Below the pieces are notes generated by a model. It saw only the letters and a program-made list of their open reading frames with translations. It did no database searches and was not told the DNA's origin. A stretch of 64,000 nt of DNA. Origin: an uncultured Spirochaetales bacterium. GTDB taxonomy: Bacteria; Spirochaetota; Spirochaetia; Sphaerochaetales; Sphaerochaetaceae. The translations under genes were made by a program, and so were the position numbers. How positions within the stretch are numbered: position 1 is the stretch's first letter; every line of letters starts with the position of its first letter. The DNA is taken from positions 1 to 64,000 of the forward strand of contig CASEKE010000035.1 in NCBI GenBank assembly GCA_949288415.1, read 5' to 3'. Below are positions 1-8,253 of the stretch, piece after piece.

Positions 1-240
1 CAGCACAGGACATATGAGCGCATGCTTGCAATGGAGTTGAGAAGCGACACTTCCGTTCGAGTTTCGCCGGCATGCGGTTCTCTGCATCAGGAGCTGCTCG
101 GCCTGCATGAGAGATATCTTTCACGGACGGCCGGGACGGAGAACGACGCAATGTTCATACGTGCCGCATATGCTCTGGTCATCGGGGTCTATTGCGAAAA
201 AAGGCTTCGACACGAAGTCGGATTCGAGGTGGCCATATGA
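1..240 (+). CDS. C-terminal fragment of an unknown protein
   Basis: The frame is open from the left edge of the window and closes at TGA 238-240, giving about 79 C-terminal residues. I recognise no family, membrane segment or motif; the segment is rich in Leu, Arg and Glu and probably helical. Its stop codon overlaps the ATG of the following glycosyltransferase remnant (ATGA at 237-240), so the two were probably one translationally coupled operon before the downstream gene decayed. Whether this gene is intact cannot be judged because its start lies outside the window. Confidence 0.35.
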   Translation, partial: QHRTYERMLAMELRSDTSVRVSPACGSLHQELLGLHERYLSRTAGTENDAMFIRAAYALVIGVYCEKRLRHEVGFEVAI

Positions 241-1399
241 GGATTCTCATAGCATCCGACTGAGACGAGCATGCAGTGAACGGCGTCGTCCGCAGCATCG
301 TCAACCTGAGAAAAGAACTGGAGATGGGTGCCACGAGGTATGATTCCTGATGTTGTCGCCATCGGGAGATGCAAAGAGAGCCGGAAAAGACTATCATCTT
401 TCATCCCGCGATCTTGGAACGATGTATCCTGGACAGAGGATCCGCAAGGGATCGGATTTGTGGATAATCAGGAGTTTGGTTGTGTGGAACCCTATGCCGT
501 CCACACGAACAGCGAATTCGGTTCTTTCCGGCCGGCTATGCCGGTTGCCCGGCCGCTCTGAGTGCCGCTTATCCATACATATCATACTGTCTATGAGGGG
601 ATTACACACATTATTTCTTCCCTTCGCGACGTATCGGAGTATTCCTTGCAAGGGCTTTCACAAGACACGTCCTTGTGAAATGCGATGCGGTGATAGCCCA
701 TAGCGAAAAAACCTGCAGGCTTCTGGCATGATATGGTTTGAAAGCCAGAGTCGAGACTATTCCGTCGGGATTCGATCTTGCCGAATTCCGTTCCGGAGAC
801 GACGGTGTCCGAGCCGGCCTCGGCATGCCACAGTCTTTCGTCATGCTATTGGCCTCGGGGGGGGAGGATAGCTAGGTAGAAGAATGCCGATTGTTGCTTG
901 AGGGGCTTTCGCGGCTTCACGATGAGGTGTTTCTTTTTTTCGTCGGAGACGGACCTGCCTGTGCGGAACCGGAGCATATGACCGAAAGGCTCGGCCCGGG
1001 CGACAAAGTGATATTCGTGGGAGAGCGCATGCATACTACCGCGCTGCAGATGTGTTCCTTTCCGTGTCGATGAGCGAGACACAAGGGCTGACATACGTCG
1101 AAGCCATGGCTTCGTCCTTGCCTCTCGTCTGTCGAATGGATGCTTCCCTCGACTTGCTGCTTGAAGACGGTGTGAACGGATATTATTTTGATACTGTCGA
1201 CGAACTAGCCGGATGCATAGAGAAGATGGTCCATGTCGCCGACAGGAAAACCATGGGCGAGGAGTCGCTCAGGAAAGCGGCGCCGTTCTCGGTGTGCAAA
1301 TTCAAATTGTCCGTGGACGGCCTCTACGATGCCGAGATATCCGGAACGAGGATTGTCAGGACGGTAGACGGTCTTGCCTGCCCGGAAATCTACAGATAG
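237..1399 (+). pseudogene. Decayed GT4-family glycosyltransferase (diacylglycerol glucosyltransferase-like)
   Basis: Pieces of one GT4/GT-B glycosyltransferase appear in order but in different frames. The N-terminus MRILIASD is followed by a stop (TGA 261-263), then NGVVRSIVNLRKELE. A piece with SSRDLGTMYPGQRI follows near 410-440 in another frame, then VHTNSEF near 500 in the third. KCDAVIAHSEKT and IPSGFDLAEF follow at about 681-790, interrupted by TGA 729-731. LLEGLSRLHDEV follows near 890, after TAG 873-875. Last comes the nucleotide-sugar-binding E-x7-E motif (SETQGLTYVEA) in the frame open to 1399. The summed length matches an intact protein of about 385 residues. At least three frame changes and three in-frame stops make this a true pseudogene rather than one sequencing error. 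An active enzyme of this type would glycosylate membrane lipids or surface glycans. The 3' end overlaps the convergent RlpA-like gene by 10 bp. Confidence 0.88.
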
Positions 1400-1986
1400 G
1401 GATTATTCTCGTCGTGCTTCAGGAACGACGGAAATCCCAGTTCGGAAAGCTTTGCCTCGGTCGCTTTTGCCTGATATGCCGTGATGTATCTTAGAAAGAG
1501 AGTCGTTCCGGAATCGGACATCGCGGCAGAGGTCTTGAGACCGTTGTTCCTCAGCAGCACCGCGGCATCGTAGGCCTCGGCGATGCTCTGGAAAGTTGCC
1601 ACCTCGTAGCTGTACCATCCTGTCGCGATAGGCTTGTTCGGGGAAGATCCAAGGACGACAGACACTTCAAGATCGTCCCAGCCTGTCTTGTCGATACCCA
1701 GAAGCGATGCCGTATATGTGTTGACTTCCAGCTTCCTGTCCGGCATGGGGTCGGAATTATCGTTGACATATACCGGGATATTCTCTCCTGCATCGCTTCC
1801 GATGCTGAGGATCGTTCCTACCGGATATTCGCTTGATGATGCCTGGCACTCGCTGTATGAATACAGACTTCCGTCGGCCGTCCTATAACCGGGATATGGC
1901 TCGACATAGAATCCCACTCCTTCGCTGAACGAGGGAAACTGCACCAGCGCCAATATAAGAAATAGAGTCGTAAGATTCGTTTTCAT
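1390..1986 (-). CDS. RlpA-like secreted protein with double-psi beta-barrel and SPOR-like domains
   Basis: About 198 residues. The N-terminus (MKTNLTTLFLILALV) is a signal peptide. Residues about 45-125 resemble the RlpA double-psi beta-barrel, with a GTILSIGS segment, a VYVNDNSDPMPDRKLEV stretch in the place of RlpA's VNDRGP region, and an ASLLGI segment. The last 70 residues resemble a SPOR fold (GWYSYEVATFQS, then LSELGF at the end). RlpA proteins are lytic transglycosylases that bind denuded peptidoglycan; a periplasmic cell-wall role is inferred, and catalytic residues were not verified. Start chosen at the second of two adjacent ATGs, 5 nt after GAGG; an earlier in-frame ATG at 2058 lies upstream of the -10 element and is unlikely. 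Confidence 0.6.
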   Translation of the reverse strand: MKTNLTTLFLILALVQFPSFSEGVGFYVEPYPGYRTADGSLYSYSECQASSSEYPVGTILSIGSDAGENIPVYVNDNSDPMPDRKLEVNTYTASLLGIDKTGWDDLEVSVVLGSSPNKPIATGWYSYEVATFQSIAEAYDAAVLLRNNGLKTSAAMSDSGTTLFLRYITAYQAKATEAKLSELGFPSFLKHDENNPYL

Positions 1987-2001
1987 CATGTCCTCGTCAT
2001 G

Positions 2002-2007
2002 ATTATA
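2002..2007 (-). promoter_or_regulatory. -10 element of the RlpA-like gene
   Basis: A perfect TATAAT on the minus strand lies 15 nt before the chosen ATG, so the transcript would have a very short leader holding only the GAGG ribosome site. No convincing -35 hexamer is seen (TTCATT at 17-bp spacing). Confidence 0.45.
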
Positions 2008-2073
2008 ATGCCTTGGAGAAAAAAAATGAACACTTCTTCTATTCGGTCGATCATCCATTCCCCACGGCTCTTC

Positions 2074-2111
2074 TTGATTGAAAACATTTCTTTTGCAATA
2101 ATGGAAATGTT
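2074..2111 (+). promoter_or_regulatory. lysS promoter with overlapping inverted repeat
   Basis: TTGATT (2074-2079) and AATAAT (2097-2102) are separated by 17 bp, and only 9 nt separate the -10 from the lysS ATG, so the mRNA should be leaderless or nearly so; no Shine-Dalgarno sequence is visible. A perfect 8-bp inverted repeat, AACATTTC (2083-2090) and GAAATGTT (2104-2111), brackets the -10 element and could be an operator. Confidence 0.55.
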
Positions 2112-3701
2112 ATGAGCAATGAAAACAGGATCGAGTCTGCGCACTGGGCGGACCAGATGGCAGAGAGGATAATCAGGGAGAAAGGAGACAAGGAGATGTA
2201 CACCTGTGCCTCCGGCATCACTCCCTCGGGAACGGTGCATATCGGGAATTTCAGGGAGATCATCACGGTCGACCTTGTCGTAAGGGCGCTTCGCCAGAGA
2301 GGCAAGAAGGTCCGATTCATCTATTCGTGGGACGATTACGATGTGTTCAGAAAGGTACCGAAGAACATGCCGAAACCGGAAGTTCTCGCACAGTATCTCA
2401 GAAAGCCGATCACATTGGTGCCTGATACTACGGGATATGCTGAGAACTATGCAAGGGCTAACGAGGTCAGAGTCGAGAAGATTCTCCCGACTGTCGGAAT
2501 ATTCCCCGAGTACCTCTATCAGGCGGAACGCTACAGAAGCAACAGATACGTCAAAGGCATAAAGACTGCGCTCGAGCACAGGGACGAGATTCGTGCCATA
2601 CTCGACGAGTACAGAACCGAGCCTCTGAGCAAGGACTGGTATCCTGTGAGCGTGTTCTCGTCGTTCACCGACAAGGATACGACGACTGTCCTCGGATGGG
2701 ATGGCGAGTATGGCATAACCTATCGCGACGACGAACTTGGAAAGACAGAGACGATCGACTTCTCGAAGACCCCTTACACGAAGCTTCCATGGAGAATCGA
2801 CTGGCCGATGAGATGGGCCGAGGAAGGAGTCGATTTCGAGCCGGGTGGAAAGGACCATCTCACGGAGGGAGGTTCCTACGATACCAGCAAGAAGGTTGTC
2901 GAGCTATTCGGAGGAAAGGCGCCTGTATCCATGAGATACGATTTCATCAAGCTCAAGGGAATGGGCGGAAAGATTTCCTCTTCCGGCGGAGAGGTAGCCG
3001 ATCTGTACGATGTCCTGGAGATATATACTCCGGAGATTGTGAGATACCTTTTCGTAGGTACGAGGCCGAACAGCGAGTTCGCTATCTCGTTCGACCTGGA
3101 TGTGCTGAAGATATACGAGGACTATGACAACTGCGAGAGAATCTATTTCGGACTTCTGCCTGTCAAGGAACAGCGAAGGGAGAAAGAAAGAAGGATATAT
3201 GAGCTCAGCCAGGTAGACAGCGACAGGATTCCTACCGAACCTGGATATCAGGTTCCGTTCCGCCACCTCTGCAATCTGTTGCAGATCTATGAAGGAGATG
3301 TCGAGAAAGTCATAGGAACTCTGAAGGACGCTACCGAAAGCCAGGTCGAAAGGCTCAGAGTCAGACTGGTCTGCGCATGGAACTGGATCACGAAGTATGC
3401 TCCGGAGGAATTCCGGTGGGCTTTGCAGAATGAAGGCGATCCTCTTGTCGAGGTCACCGACAGCGAGAGGCAGGCTCTCAGGGATTTCAGAAGATATACC
3501 GAGGAGCATCTCGACGAATGCTCCGAAAAGGAGTTCAGCGAGTATATCTACAAGGCTGCAGCGGACAACGGACTCGAGAATCCCGATTTCTTCCGAATCG
3601 TCTACCTTGCCCTGATCGGCAAGGAGAAGGGCCCGAAGCTGGCTGGCTTCGTGAAGGTCTGCGGACGCGACAAGGTTGTCGAGATACTATCCAGATATTG
3701 A
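2112..3701 (+). CDS. lysS: Lysine--tRNA ligase, class I
   Basis: 529 residues, full length for the archaeal/spirochaetal class I LysRS. It charges tRNA-Lys in the cytoplasm. The class I signatures are clear: HIGN at residues 43-46 (HIGH motif, following the ASGITPSG segment) and KISSS near residue 287-291 (KMSKS loop). The C-terminal part is the helical anticodon-binding region. Class I LysRS is common in archaea and spirochaetes and rare in other bacteria, which makes this gene one of the best lineage clues in the window. It appears to have its own promoter with almost no leader and ends in a strong terminator, so it is probably monocistronic. Confidence 0.95.
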   Translation: MSNENRIESAHWADQMAERIIREKGDKEMYTCASGITPSGTVHIGNFREIITVDLVVRALRQRGKKVRFIYSWDDYDVFRKVPKNMPKPEVLAQYLRKPITLVPDTTGYAENYARANEVRVEKILPTVGIFPEYLYQAERYRSNRYVKGIKTALEHRDEIRAILDEYRTEPLSKDWYPVSVFSSFTDKDTTTVLGWDGEYGITYRDDELGKTETIDFSKTPYTKLPWRIDWPMRWAEEGVDFEPGGKDHLTEGGSYDTSKKVVELFGGKAPVSMRYDFIKLKGMGGKISSSGGEVADLYDVLEIYTPEIVRYLFVGTRPNSEFAISFDLDVLKIYEDYDNCERIYFGLLPVKEQRREKERRIYELSQVDSDRIPTEPGYQVPFRHLCNLLQIYEGDVEKVIGTLKDATESQVERLRVRLVCAWNWITKYAPEEFRWALQNEGDPLVEVTDSERQALRDFRRYTEEHLDECSEKEFSEYIYKAAADNGLENPDFFRIVYLALIGKEKGPKLAGFVKVCGRDKVVEILSRY

Positions 3702-3705
3702 TTAT

Positions 3706-3734
3706 GGAGGGCCGGGAGACCGGCCATCCTTTTT
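3706..3734 (+). terminator. Rho-independent terminator of lysS
   Basis: Six-bp stem GGCCGG (3710-3715) and CCGGCC (3720-3725) with a GAGA tetraloop, partly extended by GGA/TCC, followed by a run of five T. Confidence 0.85.
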
Positions 3735-3750
3735 GATAAGGAGTGATGAT

Positions 3751-4305
3751 ATGAAAGCTATTCTTCTCAATGGTTCTCCTCGGGAAAACGGCTGTACGCA
3801 TAGAGCTCTCGAGGAAGTTTGCAAAACGCTCGGAGAGGAAGGCATAGACTGTGAGATCGTCCATGCCGAGTTCAGCGAAGCGAAGGTTCAGGAGGTGGCG
3901 GAAAAGATTCTTGCTTCCGATGCTCTGGTGATCGGAAGTCCTGTATACTATGCCTCCGCGTCCGGACTCTGCACGTGGTTCTGCGACGAGCTTTTCAACA
4001 GGATCGGCAACAAGGTCAGACTCAAGGTAGGAGCTGCGGTAGTCTCTGCAAGACGTGGCGGCGAGAGTGCAACTTTCGATCAGATAAACAAGTATTTCAC
4101 GATCTCCGAGATGGTCGTAGCCGGATCCAACTATTGGAACCAGGTACACGGAAACACTCCGAATGAGGTCGAGAAGGACGAGGAAGGACTCCAGACGATG
4201 AGAATCCTCGGCAGGAATATCGCATTTATCGTCAAGTCGATCTCCAAGGCAGGCCTTCCGCTTCCCGAGACCGAGAAACGCATCAAGACAAATTTTGTGA
4301 GATGA
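3751..4305 (+). CDS. Flavodoxin-family NAD(P)H-dependent oxidoreductase
   Basis: 184 residues with a flavodoxin-like fold. The N-terminal FMN-phosphate loop (NGSPRENGCTHRA, residues 7-19) and the flavin-contacting GSPVYYASASG segment near residue 64 are typical of iron-sulfur-flavoprotein/NADPH-dependent FMN reductase relatives. No ferredoxin-type cysteine cluster is present, so it probably transfers electrons by FMN alone. The substrate is unknown; quinones, nitro compounds or an electron carrier are all possible. The start follows AAGGAG by 6-7 nt. It is a single gene after the lysS terminator, and its 3' end overlaps the convergent msrA by 23 bp. Confidence 0.8.
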   Translation: MKAILLNGSPRENGCTHRALEEVCKTLGEEGIDCEIVHAEFSEAKVQEVAEKILASDALVIGSPVYYASASGLCTWFCDELFNRIGNKVRLKVGAAVVSARRGGESATFDQINKYFTISEMVVAGSNYWNQVHGNTPNEVEKDEEGLQTMRILGRNIAFIVKSISKAGLPLPETEKRIKTNFVR

Positions 4306-4852
4306 GTCTGCCTTCCTTCTGCAGGGATACGATATATTCGATCCTTGCAGGGGATATGTGGCAGTATCCTGTCGGATTACGGTCAAGATAGTCCTGGTGA
4401 TACTCTTCCGCGACGAAGAAGCTTCTCAACGGCCCGTGATCGACTGCGACGGCAGGGTCCGATGCTTTCTTTCTTCGCATGAATTCTTCCACGACATCCA
4501 TGCTCTCTTTGTCCGCATAGAATATTCCGCTTCTGTATTGGCTGCCTCTGTCTGCACCTTGTCCGTCCATGTCGTGCGGATCGATCGACAAGTAGAATGC
4601 TTCAAGCAGTTCTTCCAGCGATACTCTTTTCTTGTCGTAGACGCATCTGACACATTCCCTTGCACCTGTCCACCCCTGGCGGACCTCTTGGTATGAAGGT
4701 GCTATGACATGTCCGTTCGCATAGCCTGATACGGCATCTGTTACGCCGTCCAGCATTGAGAGAAGATGTTCGGTTCCCCAGAAGCATCCTCCTGCAAGAT
4801 AGATTGTGTTTTCTCCCGGTTTTTCATGGTATGCAGTGTCTACTGTCGACAT
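4283..4852 (-). CDS. msrA: Peptide-methionine (S)-S-oxide reductase
   Basis: 189 residues, a single-domain MsrA that repairs oxidised methionine in proteins. The catalytic motif GCFWG is at residues 22-26 with Cys23 as nucleophile. The family segments SGYANG, YQEVRQGWTGARE and EYHQDYL follow in the expected order. There is no MsrB domain fused or adjacent. The start was chosen at the ATG preceded by AGGAG; upstream ATGs would add an unconserved extension. The gene is convergent with the flavodoxin-like gene. Confidence 0.93.
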   Translation of the reverse strand: MSTVDTAYHEKPGENTIYLAGGCFWGTEHLLSMLDGVTDAVSGYANGHVIAPSYQEVRQGWTGARECVRCVYDKKRVSLEELLEAFYLSIDPHDMDGQGADRGSQYRSGIFYADKESMDVVEEFMRRKKASDPAVAVDHGPLRSFFVAEEYHQDYLDRNPTGYCHISPARIEYIVSLQKEGRLISQNLS

Positions 4853-4936
4853 AGTTGGTACTCCTGCCTTATTGCTATCCCTATATGATATATAAAGATA
4901 TAACCTGCTTTGAAGCATGGTCACTCATGAGGCGGT

Positions 4937-5830
4937 CTATTTGTTTATGTCCCTGAATATCCTGTCAAGCACGTTTTGGTTGTTGCGCCATTTCGCCTGG
5001 CTCTTCACCCGCAGATCGAGATTGAGGGAGGACCCCGGGAATATCCTCTTTATTTCCTTGAAGGATTCCTTTCTGATCCTCTTTATGTTTTCTCCTCCGT
5101 GTCCTACTATTATTCCTTTCTGGCCATCCCTTTCTACATTGATGAACGCCCTGATCCAGACAGCCTTTTTCTCTTCGTCGTATTCTATGTCCTGCACTTC
5201 GACGAATATCACGTGCGGCAGTTCGTCTGAAAGCGAGGATATGGTCTTTTCCCTTATTATTTCGCTGATCCGGAATTCGAGTGGCTGGTCGGTGTATTGG
5301 CTTTCGTCGTATAGCAGTTCTCCTTCAGGAGCAAGCTTGAACAGTTCTATGAGTATCTCGTCGACGCCGTCGTCGTCCTTCGCGGACGCTATCAGGATGG
5401 GACTGGTCGGAAAGTTCTTCTTGAGGAAAAATTCCGCATCCTCCTTTTCCGCTTCGGTCAGTATGTCCTTCTTGTTTATGCAGCAGACAACTGGGACCTT
5501 GGCCTCCTTTATCAGGCCGGCGATGGTCTCCTCTTCCTTTTTTGCGCTTCTCTTGCCGTCCATCATATATAGTATGATGTCCGAGTCCGAGAGAGCCGAG
5601 ATGGTCGCTTCCTGCATTCTCCGGTTGATCTCCTTGTCCGAGATGTGGTAGCCGGGAGTATCGGTGAATATCAACTGGCCCCTCTGGTCCGTGTAGATTC
5701 CCCTGATCTTGTTTCTCGTCGTCTGCGGAGTCCTGCTCGTGATGGACACTTTCATCTCGCATATGGTGTTGACCAGCGTGCTTTTTCCTGCGCTGGGCCG
5801 ACCGATGATGGATACTGTTGCGCTTTTCAT
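4937..5830 (-). CDS. era: GTPase Era
   Basis: 297 residues, the usual Era length. Era binds the 3' end of 16S rRNA and assists 30S subunit assembly. G1 is GRPSAGKST (residues 11-19), G2 lies in TRNKIRGI, G3 is DTPGYH, G4 is NKKD near residue 119, and the C-terminal KH domain carries GIIVGHGGENIKRI. It is divergent from clpP across a 78-bp gap. No Shine-Dalgarno sequence precedes the ATG; a TAGAAT hexamer lies 6 nt upstream, so translation may be leaderless. Confidence 0.95.
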   Translation of the reverse strand: MKSATVSIIGRPSAGKSTLVNTICEMKVSITSRTPQTTRNKIRGIYTDQRGQLIFTDTPGYHISDKEINRRMQEATISALSDSDIILYMMDGKRSAKKEEETIAGLIKEAKVPVVCCINKKDILTEAEKEDAEFFLKKNFPTSPILIASAKDDDGVDEILIELFKLAPEGELLYDESQYTDQPLEFRISEIIREKTISSLSDELPHVIFVEVQDIEYDEEKKAVWIRAFINVERDGQKGIIVGHGGENIKRIRKESFKEIKRIFPGSSLNLDLRVKSQAKWRNNQNVLDRIFRDINK

Positions 5831-5908
5831 GGTTCCATTCTAATTGAAAGGATGAGTTAGGAGAACAGGAACTTTCCTTTTTTCATTTTTTGTGCTACTT
5901 ATCTTTAT

Positions 5909-6472
5909 ATGGAAAACAAAGAGCAGAACAAGGACGCTTCCTATCTCGACAAATTGCTCGGGACGAGAAGCATCATGATCTCGGGAGAGATCGACAAGGA
6001 TACGGCGGATAGTTTTGCCAAGCAGATTCTGATTCTCGATGCGGAGAACAACGACCCGATATACGTATATGTCAACAGTCCCGGTGGAGATGTATATTCG
6101 GGCTTTTCCATCCATGACATGATAAAGTATGTCTCCAGCCCGGTGTACGTAATCGGTGCCGGACTTGTGGCGTCGGCCGCAGCTCTTCTCTTTCTCGCTG
6201 CCGACAAGGAGCGCAGGCTCGGTCTTCCTCATTCCACTTATTTGATCCATCAGCCCCTTTCCCAGATGAAGGGTGTAGCCGCAGATATGGATATACAGGC
6301 AGAGAAGATTGGAGAACTCCGCAGAGCTTTGGATCACCTGATTGCCGATGCAACCGGTCAGACGTTCGAGAAGGTCGAGGCCGATACAGAAAGGGACTTC
6401 TGGCTAAGTGCTCCGGAGGCGCTCGAGTATGGCATCCTGTCCAGGATCATAGTCGGCCGAAACGAGATCTGA
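5909..6472 (+). CDS. clpP: ATP-dependent Clp protease proteolytic subunit
   Basis: 187 residues, slightly short for ClpP (about 195-205). Serine peptidase that forms the barrel degrading unfolded substrates delivered by ClpX/ClpA. The triad is intact: Ser in GLVASAAALL near residue 90, His in YLIHQPL near residue 115, Asp in ERDFWL near residue 165. The YVNSPGGDVYSG segment forms the oxyanion loop. No clpX or tig is adjacent, unlike the common tig-clpP-clpX order, so this may be one of several ClpP paralogues. No clear Shine-Dalgarno sequence precedes the ATG. Confidence 0.92.
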   Translation: MENKEQNKDASYLDKLLGTRSIMISGEIDKDTADSFAKQILILDAENNDPIYVYVNSPGGDVYSGFSIHDMIKYVSSPVYVIGAGLVASAAALLFLAADKERRLGLPHSTYLIHQPLSQMKGVAADMDIQAEKIGELRRALDHLIADATGQTFEKVEADTERDFWLSAPEALEYGILSRIIVGRNEI

Positions 6473-6505
6473 CCGCATAGACGCTGTTTCGAATTTAAGA
6501 GGAAT

Positions 6506-7456
6506 ATGAAGAAGCTTTTCTTTGTCATTCCTCTTTTTTTATGCCTCATGTCCTGCAGGATGTACAGCGATAATGCTGTCTTGAGCATCCTCAGCTACAA
6601 TCTTTATCTGATGTTTGACGATGTCGAATCCGGTGATGAATACTCTCCGTTCAGAAAAGAGGACGGATGGTCGTCCGACCTCTATCGTAACCGAGTGGAT
6701 GGTCTTTCAGACCTTCTTTCCAAAGAGGAATACCGATCGGACATCATGCTTTTCCAGGAAGTAGAGTCGTGCAAGGTTCTCGAAGATCTGATTGATGCAG
6801 GGTTGGGTGCCTATGGACCGTATTATTACGGTATAATAGAAAATATAAGCCCGATATCGGTAGGATATATTTCAAAATATCGTCCAATAGCTGTAAGAAT
6901 ACACTCATCGTCGTCTCCACGCCCGATTCTCGAGCTTGAGTTTCTCATAGGTGGCGAGAGAATTTCTGTATTCTGTCTTCATGCCATGAGCAGATTGGAT
7001 GACGGAGGATACGACGAAAGGAGAGACCTTTTCTCCCTTCTTTCAGTTCTGCTTATGGAAAACAGCGACCGTCTATGCATCGCAGCAGGGGATTTCAATG
7101 AAGATCCTGCTACGGGATCGGCTTTCTGCGATGTGGAAAGGGGAGAGGGCAGCGGCGTCCTGCATGCTACGGGAAAAACGGATTTGGTCGATGTGGATGT
7201 TTTTTATACAGCGGCTCTTGATTCTTCGATGGATTGCTATGGCACATACTATTACGAATCCTTCGAGAGCTTCGATCATATCCTTCTCAATTCATTCGCC
7301 TTCGACGGGGCAGGATATGATTTTGCAAATGCCGAAGTGCTCATTCCCCCTGGCGGAACCGACGAACTTGGCAGGCCGGTCCGTTATGTGCCTCTTGAGA
7401 AAACGGGCTTCTCCGACCACTTTGCAGTCCGGGCCGAGCTCGTCTATAATACATGA
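6506..7456 (+). CDS. Lipoprotein with endonuclease/exonuclease/phosphatase (EEP) fold
   Basis: 316 residues. The N-terminus is a lipoprotein signal (MKKLFFVIPLFLCLMSC, lipobox LMSC with Cys17). The body has the DNase I-like EEP motifs in order: ILSYNLYLMFD, FQEVES near residue 88, HAMS, GDFNEDP near residue 199, FDHILL and the terminal SDHFAV. The metal-binding and catalytic Glu, Asp, Asn and His positions look intact. It is probably anchored in the envelope facing the periplasm or surface, hydrolysing nucleic acids or phosphodiesters; the substrate is unknown. It begins after GAGGA, 33 bp downstream of clpP, and is followed after 3 bp by the DNA glycosylase gene. Confidence 0.8.
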   Translation: MKKLFFVIPLFLCLMSCRMYSDNAVLSILSYNLYLMFDDVESGDEYSPFRKEDGWSSDLYRNRVDGLSDLLSKEEYRSDIMLFQEVESCKVLEDLIDAGLGAYGPYYYGIIENISPISVGYISKYRPIAVRIHSSSSPRPILELEFLIGGERISVFCLHAMSRLDDGGYDERRDLFSLLSVLLMENSDRLCIAAGDFNEDPATGSAFCDVERGEGSGVLHATGKTDLVDVDVFYTAALDSSMDCYGTYYYESFESFDHILLNSFAFDGAGYDFANAEVLIPPGGTDELGRPVRYVPLEKTGFSDHFAVRAELVYNT

Positions 7457-7459
7457 GCT

Positions 7460-8200
7460 ATGGAAAACCTCAGGGAAATACTTATGGGTGGCCAGACATT
7501 CAGCTGGCAGGAAGAGGAAGACGGCGTCTTCTCGGCCGTATTGAACGACAAGGTTTATAGGATAAGGAGCCTTGACGACGCACTCGAAGATCCGTTTCTC
7601 TACGAATATTTCGATCTCGGATACGACTATGGGAAGGCGATGGACGAAATAAGGCAGAAGGACGACATACTCAGGAACGCCGTAGATTCCGTGGGGATGC
7701 TCAGAATGCTCAAGCAGGACCATTTCATTGCGACGATATCATTCATACTTTCCCAGAACAACAACATAAAGAGGATAAAGGGACTCTACGACAGGATTGC
7801 AATGCGATGGGGGCATGAAGTCGAGCCGGGCTATTATTCGTTTCCCGACAGAAACGAGCTTTCGGTTGCCACCGAAGAGGACTTCAAAGCCCTTGGAACA
7901 GGATTCAGGGCTCCTTATCTTGTGGATGCGGTGATGAAAGCGTCTCTTCTCGACGAAGTGGAATCCATGGATTTCGACGATGCGATGGCCACTTTGGAAA
8001 AGATAAAGGGGATAGGCCCGAAGGTCGCTTCCTGCATTCTGATTTTCAGTTATCAGCGCCGCGAAGGCTTCCCGATGGATGTCTGGATGAAGAAGGTCAT
8101 GAAGGAATATTATCCGGGCAAGACCAGCGATTATTTCGCACCATACCAGGCCCTGAGCCAGCAGTATCTATTCTCCTGGATAAGAGGCAAGGGCGAATGA
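7460..8200 (+). CDS. 8-oxoguanine DNA glycosylase-like HhH-GPD enzyme
   Basis: 246 residues. Base-excision repair glycosylase of the Ogg1/AlkA group. The helix-hairpin-helix is LEKIKGIGPKVASCILIF (near residue 184), whose Lys is the Schiff-base nucleophile in Ogg enzymes, and the catalytic Asp is in FPMDVW near residue 205. The N-terminal GGQTFSWQ and SFILSQNNNIKRI segments match the Ogg1 family. No Fe-S cysteine loop follows the HhH, which excludes MutY/Nth. It starts 3 bp after the EEP lipoprotein gene, probably as one operon, and a bidirectional terminator follows. Confidence 0.85.
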   Translation: MENLREILMGGQTFSWQEEEDGVFSAVLNDKVYRIRSLDDALEDPFLYEYFDLGYDYGKAMDEIRQKDDILRNAVDSVGMLRMLKQDHFIATISFILSQNNNIKRIKGLYDRIAMRWGHEVEPGYYSFPDRNELSVATEEDFKALGTGFRAPYLVDAVMKASLLDEVESMDFDDAMATLEKIKGIGPKVASCILIFSYQRREGFPMDVWMKKVMKEYYPGKTSDYFAPYQALSQQYLFSWIRGKGE

Positions 8201-8203
8201 CGG

Positions 8204-8234
8204 AAAATGCCTGCCGCGGTGGCAGGCATCTTTT
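8204..8234. terminator. Bidirectional terminator between the glycosylase and the ABC permease
   Basis: Perfect 9-bp stem ATGCCTGCC (8207-8215) and GGCAGGCAT (8221-8229) with a 5-nt loop. A T run follows on the plus strand and an A run precedes it, so it can stop both convergent transcripts. Confidence 0.85.
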
Positions 8235-8253
8235 CGGCTGTTTCCGATGTTCT

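Noticed and set aside
261..731. In-frame TGA codons in the GT4 remnant as possible selenocysteine or recoding sites
   Set aside because: The gene also has a TAG and several frame changes; no SECIS-like hairpin follows and the positions are not Cys/Sec sites in the family.
4917..5651. Long plus-strand frame opposite era
   Set aside because: Serine/phenylalanine-rich translation typical of an antisense shadow; era on the minus strand accounts for all conserved motifs.
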